Below, piece after piece: positions 11,464 to 24,065 of a DNA stretch of 64,000 nucleotides (the stretch's first letter is position 1; each line of letters begins with the position of its first letter). This DNA comes from Chelonoidis abingdonii (Eukaryota; Chordata; Testudines; Testudinidae), in the NCBI RefSeq assembly GCF_003597395.2, contig NC_133773.1, forward strand, positions 71,118,979 to 71,182,978, given 5' to 3'. A program made the position numbers and the translations under genes. A model generated the notes under the pieces. It was not told the DNA's origin. It made no database searches and saw only the letters and a program-made list of their open reading frames with translations.

Positions 11464-12303
11464 TGTCATAAACAAATAGCTGAGGGTTAATGTTTCTTTC
11501 ATCTGTAAAGGGTTAACAAAGGGAACCAAACACCTGACCAGAGGACCAATCAGGAAACCAGATTTTTCAAAGCTCAGGGAGGGAATGTTTGGGTCTGTGT
11601 CTTTTGTCTGTCTCTCGGCTATAAGAGGGATCTTTCTATCTTCAAGCTTCTATTTTCCAGTTGTAAGTACAGGTATAAGACAATAGGCTTTTATTGGGTT
11701 TTTTTGTATTTACATGTGTGTAGTTGCTGGAATGTTAAAATTGTATTTCTTTTTTAATAAGTTTGTTTATTCTTTTTTTCTTTTAAGCAATTGACCTGTA
11801 TTGTCAACTTGATACAGAGACTATGTTTATGTGTTTTTCTTTCTTTTTATATAAAGCTTTCTTTTTAAGACCTGTTTGAGTTTTCTCTGGGTAGGCTAAG
11901 GAACGAAGGGAAGGGAAATTCTCTTTGTGTTAGATTTACGGAGGGTGAATCTGTGCAGCCTCAGGGGAAGAAGGAGGGGGGGAGGTAAATTGCCCTCTCT
12001 GTTTTGCATTCAAGGAGTTTAAGTACAGTATCGCCCAGGATAACCCAGGGAGGGGGAGCTGGGGATGAGATAAAGAGGAGACAAGGGGAGGAGGTTGTTT
12101 TCCCTTTGGTGTGAGACTCAGGGCCTCTGAGTCTTGGGGTCCCCCAGGGAAGGTTTTGGGGAGACCAGAATGAGCCAAAACACTGGAATTTTTGGCTGGT
12201 GGCAGCGATATCAGATCTAAGCTGGTAATTAAGCTTAGAGGGTTCATGCTAGCTTCTCAGTTTATGAACGCTAAGGTTCAAATCTGAGTAGGAAGCTACG
12301 ACA
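11464..12303 (+). mobile_element. Solo LTR, 840 bp, plus strand
   Basis: Starts TGTCATAAAC and ends CTACGACA, so it has TG...CA ends with complementary TGTC/GACA. A CCAAT box at 11546-11550 lies about 70 bases before a TATA-like box (ctataaga, 11619-11626), followed by T-rich sequence and then G-rich sequence. No internal retroelement sequence is present, so it is a solo LTR. It resembles in outline the minus-strand LTR at 40938-42634 (both hold a 'aaagggttaa' and a 'cacctgacca' block), and I recall such LTRs from turtle genomes. Confidence 0.78.
11546..11626 (+). promoter_or_regulatory. LTR promoter elements (CCAAT and TATA-like)
   Basis: ggaccaatcagg holds a CCAAT box at 11546-11550, and ctataaga at 11619-11626 is a TATA-like box at typical spacing. 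Whether it is active is unknown. Confidence 0.45.
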
Positions 12304-12334
12304 AGAGCTCAGAGATTGTGAACATGGAAACTGG
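12304..12334 (+). repeat. 31-bp direct repeat, right copy flanking the LTR
   Basis: Identical to 11433-11463; begins directly after the GACA end of the LTR. Confidence 0.9.
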
Positions 12335-12533
12335 AACTGAAGTTATTAAAATCAGTTATAATTCACAGCTTCAGTTATATCAGTGGAAGTCTGTGTGTGG
12401 ACACTCATATCTTGAAATAAAAGCACCCCTATTTCAATACAGAGTGTCCACACAGACTTGCACCCAAATAATTAAATATGTGAATTACATCTGATTTAGT
12501 CATTTCAGTTCCAGTTTCTGTGAAGATAAGCCC

Positions 12534-15099
12534 TCTAGTGCTTTTATCACTGTCCTATGAAAAGATAGACATGGCAGTAACCCCTATCTCTCCCAAACCT
12601 GTGCACACAAATGACAAATGCTTATACAGAGCTGGCAACTAGACACAAAACATTTCCTAGCCTACATCCAGTCTGATACAAAGAACCTCTCAAAACAGGT
12701 AAACGTAAGTAGACCCTGACAGTCAGAGGAGCACAGGACCCTCATGCAGTGAAAATATTAGCATATCTTTAAACAATCAGTGCCAGATGATACTGCTTTA
12801 ACAAACAGTTTAATCCTATGTAGAATTTCACTCCCCATCACCTATTAGTGTCAATTGTGCATGGTGTCAGATCAGTTTAAGAAATATTTAGCTTCTCTCT
12901 CGGGACACCATGAATACAGCATATTAATGCTACATATACAGAGTTTTCATTTATGAGCATATAATGCAAAACCATAAAATGGGAGTTGGAATTAAAAATG
13001 CAAAACCCATAAATAACTGAACAGCTTTATACATGCAGATCCTTTAATTATCCTCCTGATATAAACCCATAACAAAATATGCACATTTTTTCTCAGTATT
13101 TCATAGAAATATTTTACCAAGGAGTATAATCAAGCATTATTTTTTAAGTTTGTTGGAGACAAAGTTTGTCTGTGTTACCCATTATGCTTTATTGTAAATA
13201 TGAAGTCATAATAGCAGAGACAGGGGTATAAATTAAGCTCTCAGACAAAGCTAATTTATATACATGGAATCCCTATTTTAAATCTCGGGTCCTTAGGCCT
13301 TCCCAAACCCATGTTTGGAAATTTGGACTGATGCTTGGGCCCATAGATACCATTTCAATACACCAAAGGGGTGATGTGTGATTCCAAACATGGGATTTGG
13401 ATGCTCTATTAATTGGCTCATGTTTAAATACTGGTCCATATCACTGAACATTACTTTTGATCTTGATGTGACGCTACACTCAGGTGATAATAGGGTCATC
13501 CTAAAAGAATAAAGTAAAATAAAATACAAGCTGTGGGCTAGATCCTGAACTGGTAGGAACTAGTGTATGATGCAAACAAAAAACAAGAAACAGCATCAAA
13601 TGCTTTCCCCTATTTATTCTAAATAGTATTCTCAATTCAAAAGATGACATAGCCTCCTGAACGGGGGATATCTATTGTATAAGAATCCATAGAATACATG
13701 ACGGGGAGGTGTCTTTAAGGGACATAGCTGATATATCTAGTGAATATTTGGCGAGAGTAGAGACGGCTGTTCATCATGGGAATCCTTCAGTTTCTCAAAT
13801 AGTGAAGGCTGCTCCTGTGTGAGGAGTGGAATAGGTCTCCACTCTCCAGTAGCTCTTGCCCTTTCTTCACAGGTAGGTAGAGTCAGATACCATCAGCCTC
13901 CACACAAAATTACAGTTGGAGCAGAGCTTGCACATAGCAGATCGTCTCTGTCTTGCTTTCTATTCACATGCATGAGTATTAGAGTAGATCGGAGTTTCAC
14001 TGAAAGTCAATGGGTCTTTGGTGCCTAAGTCTCTTTTGAAATGAGAATTAGGTTCCTAAGTCATGTAGGCCTTGCAATGCTGATCAGAGCGACATCTGAA
14101 TATCTTTTTAAAAAATTGGGCCTTAAGAACTTAGAAGCTTAAGTTAGTCAATGGGACGTTGGCCCTTTAGTGAGTTCAGTAATTTTGAAAATGTTACCCT
14201 TTATCTTTCTCTGCATTCTTCAGCCTTACCCCTCCCACTGTGACATGGAGTGTGTAAGTATTAGAAAATTAAAATACTGTTTGGAGAATTTTGAGTAATC
14301 TTTTTGTAGAAAAAGTCATGTCTTTTCTATTGAAATTACATGACAAAAGTCAAAGTTCCACGAGGTTTAAATCCCAGCAGACTCTCTTGGACTTTTACAG
14401 CCATCTAAACTAAATTAGAACATTAGAGTTAGTGATTAGTGCGTGATGTATCTTACTTTTCACACTTGTACATAAATTAATTTGTGTTTGAGAAGCAACA
14501 GAAGTGATATTTTGTTTGCAATAAGGTCTTTTTATTTGGCCATGTTTAGAAAAAAGGATTTATAAAAAAAACAATTGTTCTTTGAACCACTTCCAAGGTA
14601 ATTATACAAATAACTAAATAAAAATACGGCCAATCAAATGAACATTTTTTTTTCATTTGTTCATGACAACGCTCTCATTAACATTCTCAGAACATATCCC
14701 AGTTCATTTTGCTCTTAAACAATATATAACTGTTGCCATTATACTTTTTCCAAATTTGGAGGTACAAATCAAAGTCCCAATTCTGCAAGCAACAGTTCAC
14801 ACGGATGGACTGATGTACTGGCACAAACCCTGTCAAAGTTAGTGAGGTTCCACATGAACATGGGAGTCTGTCCAAGTACCATCACGTGCAGGCTCACAGA
14901 TGAATAGATCAGAGGCTCAAAACTTGAAATATTTAAGCGAAGGCACAAGGAATCTCTTCCTTCCTTTCTCCGTTCACTGCAGGCTAGAAAGGAAGTGCAG
15001 TGTTAGAATTGTTCCTGAGAGGATAATACACACAGTGATGCATATCAAAGATTCTGTACGCTTTGTGGCCAAAGACACAGTTTTTAAAAGATGCAATTT
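12534..15099. other. No recognisable gene; one diffuse inverted-repeat block near 14020-14170
   Basis: Mostly AT-rich unique-looking DNA. At 14020-14170 'ggtgcctaagtctc', 'ggttcctaagtcat' and 'aagttagtcaatggg' resemble the self-complementary repeat family at 46223 and 49547, but arms are too decayed to delimit. Confidence 0.35.
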
Positions 15100-15212
15100 A
15101 AGGCCCTGATCATGCAGAGCCTTGATCTAGGGAAGCAGACCTTCTTGCCGATTGGGGGCTCCACTGACTTTAAAGGTCAGCTAGCCTGGATCCAATTGCA
15201 GGATTGGGCCCT
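15100..15212. repeat. Palindromic MITE-like repeat
   Basis: The left arm aaggccctgatcatgcagag (15100-15119) pairs with the right arm caattgcaggattgggccct (15193-15212). No coding capacity. Confidence 0.55.
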
Positions 15213-15360
15213 AAGCACATAGCGAGGTGTAATTTAACATCAAATTACACTCACAAAATCCATTCAGGGATATTTTTATAAAGGCAATCAAAAAGTGCCC
15301 ATCACAGCTAGAAATAGAAGATTTTTCATGTCCAGCTGTAGCAAAATTTGGTCTCCAGCT

Positions 15361-15655
15361 CTGTATTATTATTTATAATTAGCATAACAGCATTAACTAG
15401 ATGCTCCAAATGAGATCAGTGCCCCATTGTGTTGGATCCTGTGCAAAAGCATAGTAAGAAAAATGCTCTGTCCTAAAGACCTTACAGTCTAAACTGTAGA
15501 CAAGACGAAGTGTGGAAGGGGAACAGAGGCACATAGCCATGAAGTGACTTGCCCATGATTACACCGCAGGCCAGGAGCAGAAAAAGGAACAGAACTCTGG
15601 CTCTCAAGTCTATGCCTATGTGCATCCACTGGACCTTTCTTCTTCTCCATGCAGA
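15361..15655 (+). repeat. Ancient interspersed repeat of the amniote LINE/SINE tail type
   Basis: The series 'attattatttataatt', 'gagatcagtgccccattgtg', 'gaccttacagtctaaact', 'gaggcacatagccatgaagtgacttgccc' follows a conserved old repeat I recall from reptile and bird genomes, where it is usually filed near L2/CR1-type or CORE-SINE repeats. I cannot place it in a named family. Confidence 0.5.
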
Positions 15656-18600
15656 ATAAAAACTAATAACTTACATTTATAGATCACCTTTCATCCCAGG
15701 GGATACTCAAAAGCTTTAACAGTTATAATTTCCCTCACAGCTGAGGAGGGCTGCTCCTGGTGACACAACAACTTCTTAACAGCACACAGCAAGAATACCC
15801 AGCTGGCTAAAATTTTCCAATAGAATCAGTTTTCAGAAATGTATGGCCTGGTTTAGTTTCACATTTGCACCCTGATCAGCATTGCCTTGTTCATTAAGGT
15901 ACATGTTATTCGCTAATTGTGCTGTCATTTGCTTTAGGTAAATAGATGCAAACAACTCTTCTCCCTTTATTAAAAGGCTATGAAACCAAAAGAAAAATTA
16001 GTAGCAGGTGAATGCCCATGTAGTAGAAGAAAAATGGTTTTTTATCTCTTAGTTTTTTCGAACTCACAAAAAAGGTAGAAACAACAATTAATATTTGCAA
16101 AGCACTATGCAGAAGTAAATGGCTAAATATGATATTATAAGAGTGTTTGGATATATGAGCAGATTTAGCATTTCCTTTTCATATTTATTTTTGGGGCCAA
16201 ATGCTGACATGTGGGTGTGGAAATCTCTAATCAAAATGGAACCATTGGAATTCAACCACACAAAACAGACAGGCCACGGAGAGGCTGCATACCCTACATG
16301 CTGCAGCCTTCTGCTTTCATAGCATGCTGCAGGCAGCCTGACAGTCTGGTGGGTCGGTCCAGGGTAGAAGCTGTGGAGAGGCCAATGAATCAACAGAGAG
16401 GCTATGGTTAAACTTGCTGGACAGCTGTTCCACACCTTGGTGCTAGATTATAGGGACAGATTCCTTTTCTGGAACCAGTTATTTTCCTGCGCAAGGTCCA
16501 TTTACTCAGGCTTTGCATAGAGTGGCTGGGAAGATATAAACCATTTTACCTTTGAGCTGTAAGATGTAATTTAAATGTGTAGCTGTTTCCAAAAATAAGA
16601 ATAAATCATTTGAAGACATATTAGTGGATCATAAGGTGGGTTCATCATCACTGCTTTTTAAAAGGGTTTTATATTGCCTTACTTGAACTATTTTATTTAT
16701 TTTGTTGGATATATGTTTGTTCACAGCTGATTGTAAATGGTTTTTTTTTGTGATTGTCTCTAACATAATCTATACTCTTTAGTAATCTGAAGTGTATAGA
16801 GATGGAAGACAAAGCATTAGAAATATTTCAGTACATGATTATACATGAAAATCCACAGACTAATTTTAGGTGTCCAGTTAGGCAGCTAACATGCATTTGC
16901 CCATTTAAATAGATGGATGTGCGCACAGAGCTGCCCATTTATTTCTTTACTTTTTTTTTTGACCCTCACTCAGCAGAACATGGTCATTTTTATGTCAGCT
17001 TTCCAAAATGTTAAAATGTGGTCACATGTAATTCAGTGCTCATTTCGGTGCACGGTTGCCTATGAAAAGCATACAATTTAGGGATGCCTTTAAAAAAAAA
17101 ACACACATTGCCCTAAATAATATGCATTATGCTTATAAATTACTTAGCTGATAGAGTGATTGGGTCAATAGTTGGTGCTACTTATCTCAGTGTTAAATTT
17201 AGTCACTCCTCAGGGGTTTGTAGAAATAAATGGGTCAACAGGAAGTGTCGCACTTCAAAAATCCATGGATGTGAGAGTCCAGGGTGAACAATAATTCTTT
17301 CATTTTACTCTTGTAATTGTAAATAGACAGCACACTATGGCAAATATTTTGTGCCCTGATAAGAGATGCCAGGAACCTAAACAGCCTAAATTTATGTTTA
17401 AGTAAGATTTTGTTTTTGTTTCTTTATTTCAGCATTACCTTTATAATCTTCATATTTCAAGAATGGTCTTGTTCTCAATATCGACTTCAAGACAGTAATT
17501 ATGATGAAAAGAAAACTACTTATTTTATTAATTTGAAATTAATTACTAGCATTTTATTCCTACACATCTGCTGTTCTTGAGAAAAGAACATGTATTTTAT
17601 CTTTTGTTCTGTTGGTCTGAATATGCATTATTTACTACTGCCACAGCAGCTTACCTCAAAAGGTTCAAACAAATCTTCAGATGTTCTATGTTTGCTTATC
17701 TCTCAGACCAGCGTATCTCATGCTTAATCCAAACCATGACCAAATATCTACTAAAATAATTGATACCTTCCATAGAACCATGCTAAAGCAGAGAAAATAT
17801 TTAGTGATCATCTTAAACTTATATTAAGTTAATATTAAATGGAATCATAAGCTATTCACCTTGAGAACTTTCCTACTATATGTCTTATGAATTGTATGAC
17901 AGAAATAAGGATGTGTTTTTCATATGGAAACTGATATTACATACTTAGCAAAAAAATTCCATTGGAATCAAAGGGAGTTTGGGGTGTGTAAAGAATACAG
18001 GATTCTCAAACCTTTGCTTAGCATATTAATTTCAAAATATTCAGAAACAGCCCCCCAAATCATTATTAATTTCCTAAAAGAAATGCATGTGTCCAAAAAG
18101 GAAACCACATATGCCTCTGTGATCTTCAACCTATTGAATACAGTCCCTAGGTTCTAGAGTGTAATCTTCAATATAGCAATGGATGATAAACAAAGCTAGT
18201 CATTTATTAAAAAAATAGCTCTACACAGAGTTCTCTCATGACAGATTAAATGTGATAGGCAGAAGTGGCAGGGTGCTAATTACTCTAGTGATGTGATCCA
18301 TTTTCTAAATGGTGAGAACATCAATAATTCATCAGAAGCGGCTGCTAAAAAATTTAATGTCTGACAATCCAAGCCTGGAAAATAGGAAGATAATCTTTTG
18401 TGTCTATTAGTTGGCATTCAGAGACTCTCTTTTCATTATAAAATATAAATGCATTGTTCCTACTTGAGGCAGTTTAGATTATAAAAGATGGCAGATGTAT
18501 AATGTGCCTAGGTTTGATTGTTTGAGGTAGTAAGGCAGAGCCCAGCAGAGACAAACGCAGATGTTACATATTTAAAGAAAATGAGTTTTACAAATACTTT

Positions 18601-19540
18601 TAATAAAGTCTGAATGCTTTCTGCTAAAAGAGGCAGCCCAATTATGGGAAACTGACTATGGCAATATAAACATAAAAAAATTGAGTAATCAGGTAGTTTC
18701 CCTGGCTATAAAGTGCACTTCTAGTTAAAAAAGTCTCCTACTTATTGAGGAAGATCTTAATTTGGCTGTATCAAAAATTTATGAAAAGAACATTAAATTA
18801 ATAAGAACCTAAAGTATGTTGTAGAAATAGGCCTGTTAAGTATCATATATGCTTATATGAATTCTTATTGTTTGGATTCTTGCTGTAATAATGACACAAA
18901 ATGTGGTCAGAATCCTTATCTGTTTAGACTTGGTAGAGTTCAATTTGCAGATGAGTATTTGAAGATTAAAAATTAGAAAGATGTTGCCACCCTTCATAAA
19001 AAACAAAAACAGTAAACTAGGATGTGTACACAAACTGCAGGTCTAAACAAAATCAGTAGGTTCTTTAAGTTGCAGGTTAAAAGCTTCAAACTGGAAAATA
19101 AGAAAGCCATCTCATAACTAATGGGAGGACTACTAGAAAATGAGTTTAGCAAAATGATATCACTCTCTTTAGTGGGTCAAACGAAACTTTAATGAGGGTC
19201 TCATAACACAATCTCAACATATACAAAGAGCTGAATACTTTAAACCCTCAAATCCTTAAATCATCAATATTTCAGTCTTCATTATTTTGCTCAGGATAAA
19301 CCAACAGAGAGTTCTACCTTTTTTTGCAAATCCTGATATAACCCTTTAAAATTTAGATTGATCCCTAAAGATGAGACTTCCAATTTTGATCATTTTTGCT
19401 TTTGAGTGCAGTTAATTTATTGTATATGAGAATGAGTAGGATGATGAGCATATGTCTGAACTGTTTGCCATGTGTTAAATACTTGCCATTCTTGCATTCA
19501 AGTTTTAAATAATAATATCATGGAAAACTCCTGGTCAAGA
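15656..19540. other. No recognisable gene; one old repeat scrap at 15661-15800
   Basis: 15661-15800 ('ttacatttatagatcacctttcatccc') looks like another old dispersed repeat. The rest is AT-rich with stops in all frames. A 115-codon minus-strand frame at 16088-16435 has no domain I recognise. Confidence 0.35.
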
Positions 19541-19670
19541 GCCTCAATTTTTGGGTACTCAATTTGAGGCATCTGAAAGGGGTCTGATTTTCAGAGGGTG
19601 AATGCTCAGGTCCCTATATGGTGTCAAGTTGAAAACTGAGACACACAAAATCATTAGTCACTTTTGACAG
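19541..19670. repeat. Palindromic MITE-like repeat
   Basis: The left side 'tttttgggtactcaatttgaggcatc', 'ctgattttcag' and the right side 'gtgtcaagttgaaaactgag' resemble the better preserved inverted-repeat element at 49547-49690. Arms are decayed. Confidence 0.4.
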
Positions 19671-20755
19671 TCTATGCCAGTGGCACTGAAAGGAGAGTCA
19701 TGTGATGCTCTGAGAACAGAAGCAGGCTCGCTCTATAAATATTCTCTTAAAACCTGACCCAATCTGGCTCATATGAGAAGATCAGGGATGTCAGGCTATC
19801 AACCTGTCCTGAGATCAGAAAAAAACGAACAACAGTTAAGTAGGCCAGACATAAACACAAAGGAATAACATCAAGAAGATCTGCCAAAAGAATTCAGGAT
19901 GGTTCCCAGGCAACTGACTTCTAAAGTAAAGGCCAAAAAATGGTTGAAAAGATCACATTGAATTCATTTAGTATGGTAAGGAATAAAAAACTTGGAAGTG
20001 ATCTGACTAGTTCACTGTAGAAACCCTGTCCTCAAAATCTTATAGCATATCTGAAAAGTTAAAGGAATTGGGACAGAACATTGCAGACATGGGAGACATT
20101 TAATAATGTTAGTCCAGCTCAGAAACGCCCAGACTCTAGGATCGAAGACTGATTTCAGTGCCTCAGCTTCTGACTGAATCATCTAGAATTTTTTTTTGAA
20201 AAACCTCTCACTTATTAAATGATACCATAGACAGTTGACCAGCTTCTATAGTGTTTCCCCAGTGGGAAATGCCTTGCAAGGGAAAAGAAAAAAAAAAAAA
20301 GAACTTAGAAATGTTTTTTTATTTTTAGAGTCTTGATAGTTATAAAATCCTCCTTATATGCTGTAATACTGACAGCCTATGTTATTAGTGTAAAAGCAGA
20401 TAGGATACTCTGTGAACAGCGAAGCACTACGCCAATAGGAGAAACATAGTCGAGTCTCTGGAAGTTGCTGCACATCTTTGTTTGGGTTAAAGAGTCAGCC
20501 TTCATATGGAAAAGAAAAAAAAATGAAAAAGAATGAAGAAAGAGGGACATATATTCATTGTGTTGTGATCTCGTCAGTTCTAACTTACATCACCTTGCTT
20601 AAGGTCAGGAGTTGGTATGGTAATTCTCCAAGGAATAATGGTATCTTTTTACTGGTGATTGAATAGGTGGCACTCTTCCCTTTGAGATTTTACTACCCGT
20701 GTCTCACATGGTTGTAGGGAGAAGTGTATTTCTGGAGGTACAGTCATTAAGGGAC
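19671..20755. other. No recognisable gene or repeat
   Basis: AT-rich sequence with a poly-A tract near 20285 and nothing else that I recognise. 20751-20755 is the GGGAC target duplication of the following LTR. Confidence 0.4.
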
Positions 20756-21557
20756 TGTAAACAGGTTGCAGACTCATCACCCGCGGCCTCCTGCTGGTGA
20801 CTCTGGGAATTAGCTTGCTTCCAGTGGAGAGCCCCCTCCTGGTGGTGTACCGTCCATTCTTCTGCCCTCTGTTGGTGTCTCTGGACCTGCGTTGCTCCCT
20901 GCTTGGCAGCGTCCTCTTTGAGACCACTGCCCTCCGGCAGTGCCCCTTAGTCTATCTGCACCCCCTTCCGGGGATCGATAATCAGCAGTCCCACATTCCA
21001 GCCACAAGATGCAACCATGTCCAATCGCCCTCTGTGTCTAATCCCTCTTGGCAGGGCTCTGGCGTGGTATAAAGGTCGCTCCCTACGGCCACTGGCTAGG
21101 TGTACTGCAAGGAGGGTGGGGGGACCCAGGCTCGCCCTCTACTCTGGGTCCCGGCCCAGGGACCCTCTGGCGTCAGCCTTGCTGTCCTCCTCCTTTTCCC
21201 CTCCTCAGTCTGTTTCTCTGGGCCATTTCCCCTATGGCCCCTTGCACCCGCTAGGTCCTTCCCCTCAGGCCCTGCAGTCTGGCGTCTAGGGGCTGAGGCT
21301 AGAGCCTTCTGGCCTCCCTGAGCCTGCCCAGCACTGCACTGTCCGCGGTGCTAGTCTCCCCCTTTCGAGACTGACCTTCCCCCATCAAAGGCCTGGGACA
21401 GACTGACTGCTCCTGCTGGGCAGCCTTTATATACATCTGAGCCTGGCTCTGATTGGTTCCCTCCAATTTGGGCCCTGATTGGCTCACAACAAGCCCTTTT
21501 CTGATTGGCTCCCTGTCTGCCACAGCCCATTCTCACAGGGAGTGGGGCCCCACTACA
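20756..21557 (-). mobile_element. Solo LTR, 802 bp, minus strand, with perfect 5-bp target duplication
   Basis: On the plus strand it runs from TGTAAACAGG to CCCACTACA, so it has TG...CA ends, and GGGAC flanks it exactly (20751-20755 and 21558-21562). On the minus strand three CCAAT boxes precede a TATATAAA box. No internal gag or pol lies next to it, so it is a solo LTR left by recombination. The GC-rich interior yields several overlapping spurious frames on both strands. A 5-bp duplication fits both Ty3/gypsy and retroviral integrases; I favour gypsy-type from memory of similar turtle LTRs. Confidence 0.87.
21425..21508 (-). promoter_or_regulatory. LTR promoter: three CCAAT boxes and a TATA box
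   Basis: The plus strand shows gattgg at 21451, 21477 and 21503 (CCAATC on the minus strand) spaced by 26 bases each, then ctttatata at 21425-21433 (TATATAAAG on the minus strand). The regular spacing and order are those of a TATA promoter reading leftward. Confidence 0.6.
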
Positions 21558-21705
21558 GGGACATAAAAATAAGGTTCTGACTGGGGCTGGTTGCAAACCA
21601 GAATTTCCATTCCATGGGAAATTCCAACATTTCAAAATTTGGGAAACAAAAATGCTGAAGAATTTCCATTTGAGACTCTGATTATGTTTCTTTTTAATAG
21701 TATTG

Positions 21706-21800
21706 TTTCATTGATTCCAAGACTAGAAGAGACTACTGCGATCATCTAGTATGATCTCCTGTATAAAACAGGCCACAGAACTTCCCAAAACAGTTCCTCA
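21706..21800 (-). mobile_element. CR1 LINE 3' tail, antisense
   Basis: The words 'ttccaagactagaagagac', 'gatcatctagtatgatctcc' and 'tataaaacaggccacagaac' are the reverse complement of the end of a CR1 3' untranslated region. Confidence 0.75.
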
Positions 21801-21814
21801 CTTCATTTAGTTTT

Positions 21815-21910
21815 AGAGAGACAAGGTGGGTGAGGTAATATCTTTTATTGGACCAACTTCTGGTGGTGAAAGAGACATGCTTTCAAGCTACACAGAGCTC
21901 TTCTTCATGT
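21815..21910. repeat. Dispersed repeat of SINE-like type
   Basis: The words 'gagagacaaggtgggtgagg' and 'tcttttattggaccaacttc' are a highly repeated sauropsid sequence known to me from turtle genomes. Its class is uncertain. Confidence 0.5.
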
Positions 21911-23414
21911 GGTTTTGACTTTTATATCATTAAAATGTTAAGTATGATATATGAACTGTATTAAATACATACATACCATAGTAATATTTAAATAAATATT
22001 TTATATAATATAAAAATCAAAAACTAAACAAATCAATGTTCTGACATTGTCAGAACATTTAGATTTTTTCCTGTTAATAAGTTTAATCAAAATTGACATG
22101 TTGCTGCAAAATATTTCAAAAATGAATTTCTTCCAAATTTCTCGAAAGAAAAACTGCTCTGTCAAAAAATTTTCAACCACCTCTACTTCTGACCACTTAT
22201 GTTTAATAAAGATTCAGTGATGCTTTTCCTGAGAGCACAGCTAATAATTCTAGAGCACAGGTAAATTCCAGTTTGAGCCATTATAGTGTCCTAGAGCCAC
22301 TGGAATACATACAAGCCCCCCATGAATGTGATTTAACTAGGTCATATCTTTATTAAGTTAACACTGTTAAGGTAACACTGGGAAACGGTTTGGCAATAAC
22401 CATGTCCAGTGCAGGTCAACTTTCTTTCTGTAATCCAGGGCACAGCTTCTCTCAGCCCTGCCCCTTCCAAACTTTTAACTTGGTCCAGCACCATTGCTGG
22501 GACTTGACTGTCCTGCACTCATAAGAAGTGTGAGAATAAATGGGTGACATGGAATGATTCCTCGCTGTACCTGACATTAGCAACCCCAACCCCATTTAGG
22601 GGATGTCCTCCCCTACTCCTGCGTCCAGTTCTGGCTTGTTCAGGAACTGCATCCCAAAGTAAACTAATACCTGCACTGGACACATGCAAAGTTGCAACAT
22701 TCTGAACAACTCATAATCTAACCTTAACAGCAGGCCCCTGGACTGCTTAGTGGGAAGGCAACCTCCCATCTCAGGCCAGTCTGCTAGTGAGAGACAGTTT
22801 CTTTCCTAGCCCCCAAATGCCCACAGCATGATGCCCATGACTCAGCAAGGCTCCCATAAGGATATACAGTCCTGCTCTCATCCTGAAGTAGGAGCTCTTT
22901 TTGCTCTGGGCACAGAATGGCAACCTAGGCAGACTTATAAGTCCTCCTCTCAGGTGCATAGGAACCAATGGGCTTCTATCCAGCTGATCAGCCAATGACT
23001 TCTCTTTTCCCCTCCCCAAGCCCATGAGGAGGGGAAGAAAAAAGTGGGTGGCAATCCTTAAAGGAGCCTACAGATTCCCTTTCCCTTGTTGGCTCAGACA
23101 AAATCTTCCACCTCTAAGGGAGGGCATTTTGTGTATCAAATCATTCCCTTCAGTTTCAGTTGGATGTGGTATTCTTCCAAATAAAAGTGTTGGTAAAAAT
23201 GTAAGTGGTTTATTATTGTTAGAGTGAGACAGAAGAAGAAAGAGGAGAGAAAAATGAAAGTAAGAAGGTAGCAAAAAGAAAGGAGAAAGACTGTAAAATA
23301 ACAGGACAGGAGACAGCAAAAGAGAGAGAAAGGAGAGAATGAGACATGAATGGGGAAAATGTAGAGATTTTACAGACTGTAAATCCCCAAAGAAATATGG
23401 GGAAATGTGTAACT

Positions 23415-23474
23415 ATTCCATCATGTTTTTCATTTGTGCCATTAAACTTTCCAGTTCTACCTCCAGTGAAGTCA
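23415..23474 (+). repeat. 60-bp local direct duplication, copy 1
   Basis: About 90 percent identical by eye to 24066-24125 (six differences in 60). Shared blocks include tcatgtttttcattt and cagttctacctccagtgaag. Confidence 0.75.
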
Positions 23475-24065
23475 ATTATTTGCAGAAGGCAGTTAATCTG
23501 CAAAGGGAATTTTAGGTTGTTTACCAGCTATAACTTCTGTGCTGCCTTTGGCAGTGCTGTTTTTGAGTTGCCTCAGTTTTTGTAAATTTTAATTAGTATT
23601 TGGCAGCACCATTGCTGCTGCCATGTTATCAAAATATGCAAGCATCAATGTACTTTTAGTTATACAGCTTCTCTGATTACAGGAGATTACAACATCTGAC
23701 AGAGGCACAGCAATGGCATTGCCTCATGATAAGTAAGGATGAAAACAAGATTTGAAGAAAGAGTTGCACTGGGGACACCACCATGTTAGCATTAAAAATG
23801 AAGCACATGATCTTGCACATGCTTAACTTTATATATGTAAATATTCTCCATCGACTACAATGGGACTATTCAGATATACGTTTGCAGGATCAGGAAGTGC
23901 TGAATGAAGGTGGAGAATTATCCAATACTATAAATATCTTCCTGGCTGGGTAAGAGGGGGGAAAAGTAGTATGTGAAGAGTATTGTCCTTAATATGGTCA
24001 GTACTTTTTGGAATTTTCCCAATCAGACTCATAGGGTGGAGTTTATTTTTGAACCATTTCACAGG

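Larger units (their letters stand above)
11336..12533. mobile_element. Inverted-repeat DNA element split by an LTR insertion
   Basis: The left end aggccttctctacac (11336-11350) pairs with the right end gtgaagataagccct (12519-12533), which reverse-complemented is agggcttatcttcac. The right part holds a large imperfect hairpin: 12384-12419 (gtggaagtctgtgtgtggac...) pairs with 12431-12463 (...gtccacacagacttgcac), and outer arms ctggaactga (12331) and ttcagttccag (12504) also pair. The LTR at 11464-12303 and the second 31-bp repeat interrupt it. Without that insertion it would be about 330 bp. Confidence 0.55.

Noticed and set aside
12255..12303. tRNA-like B box (ggttcaaatctg) near the LTR end
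   Set aside because: No matching A box, acceptor stem or cloverleaf; it is part of the LTR terminus.
20649..21635. Cluster of overlapping frames on both strands
   Set aside because: All lie in or at the edge of the GC-rich solo LTR with clear ends and GGGAC duplication.
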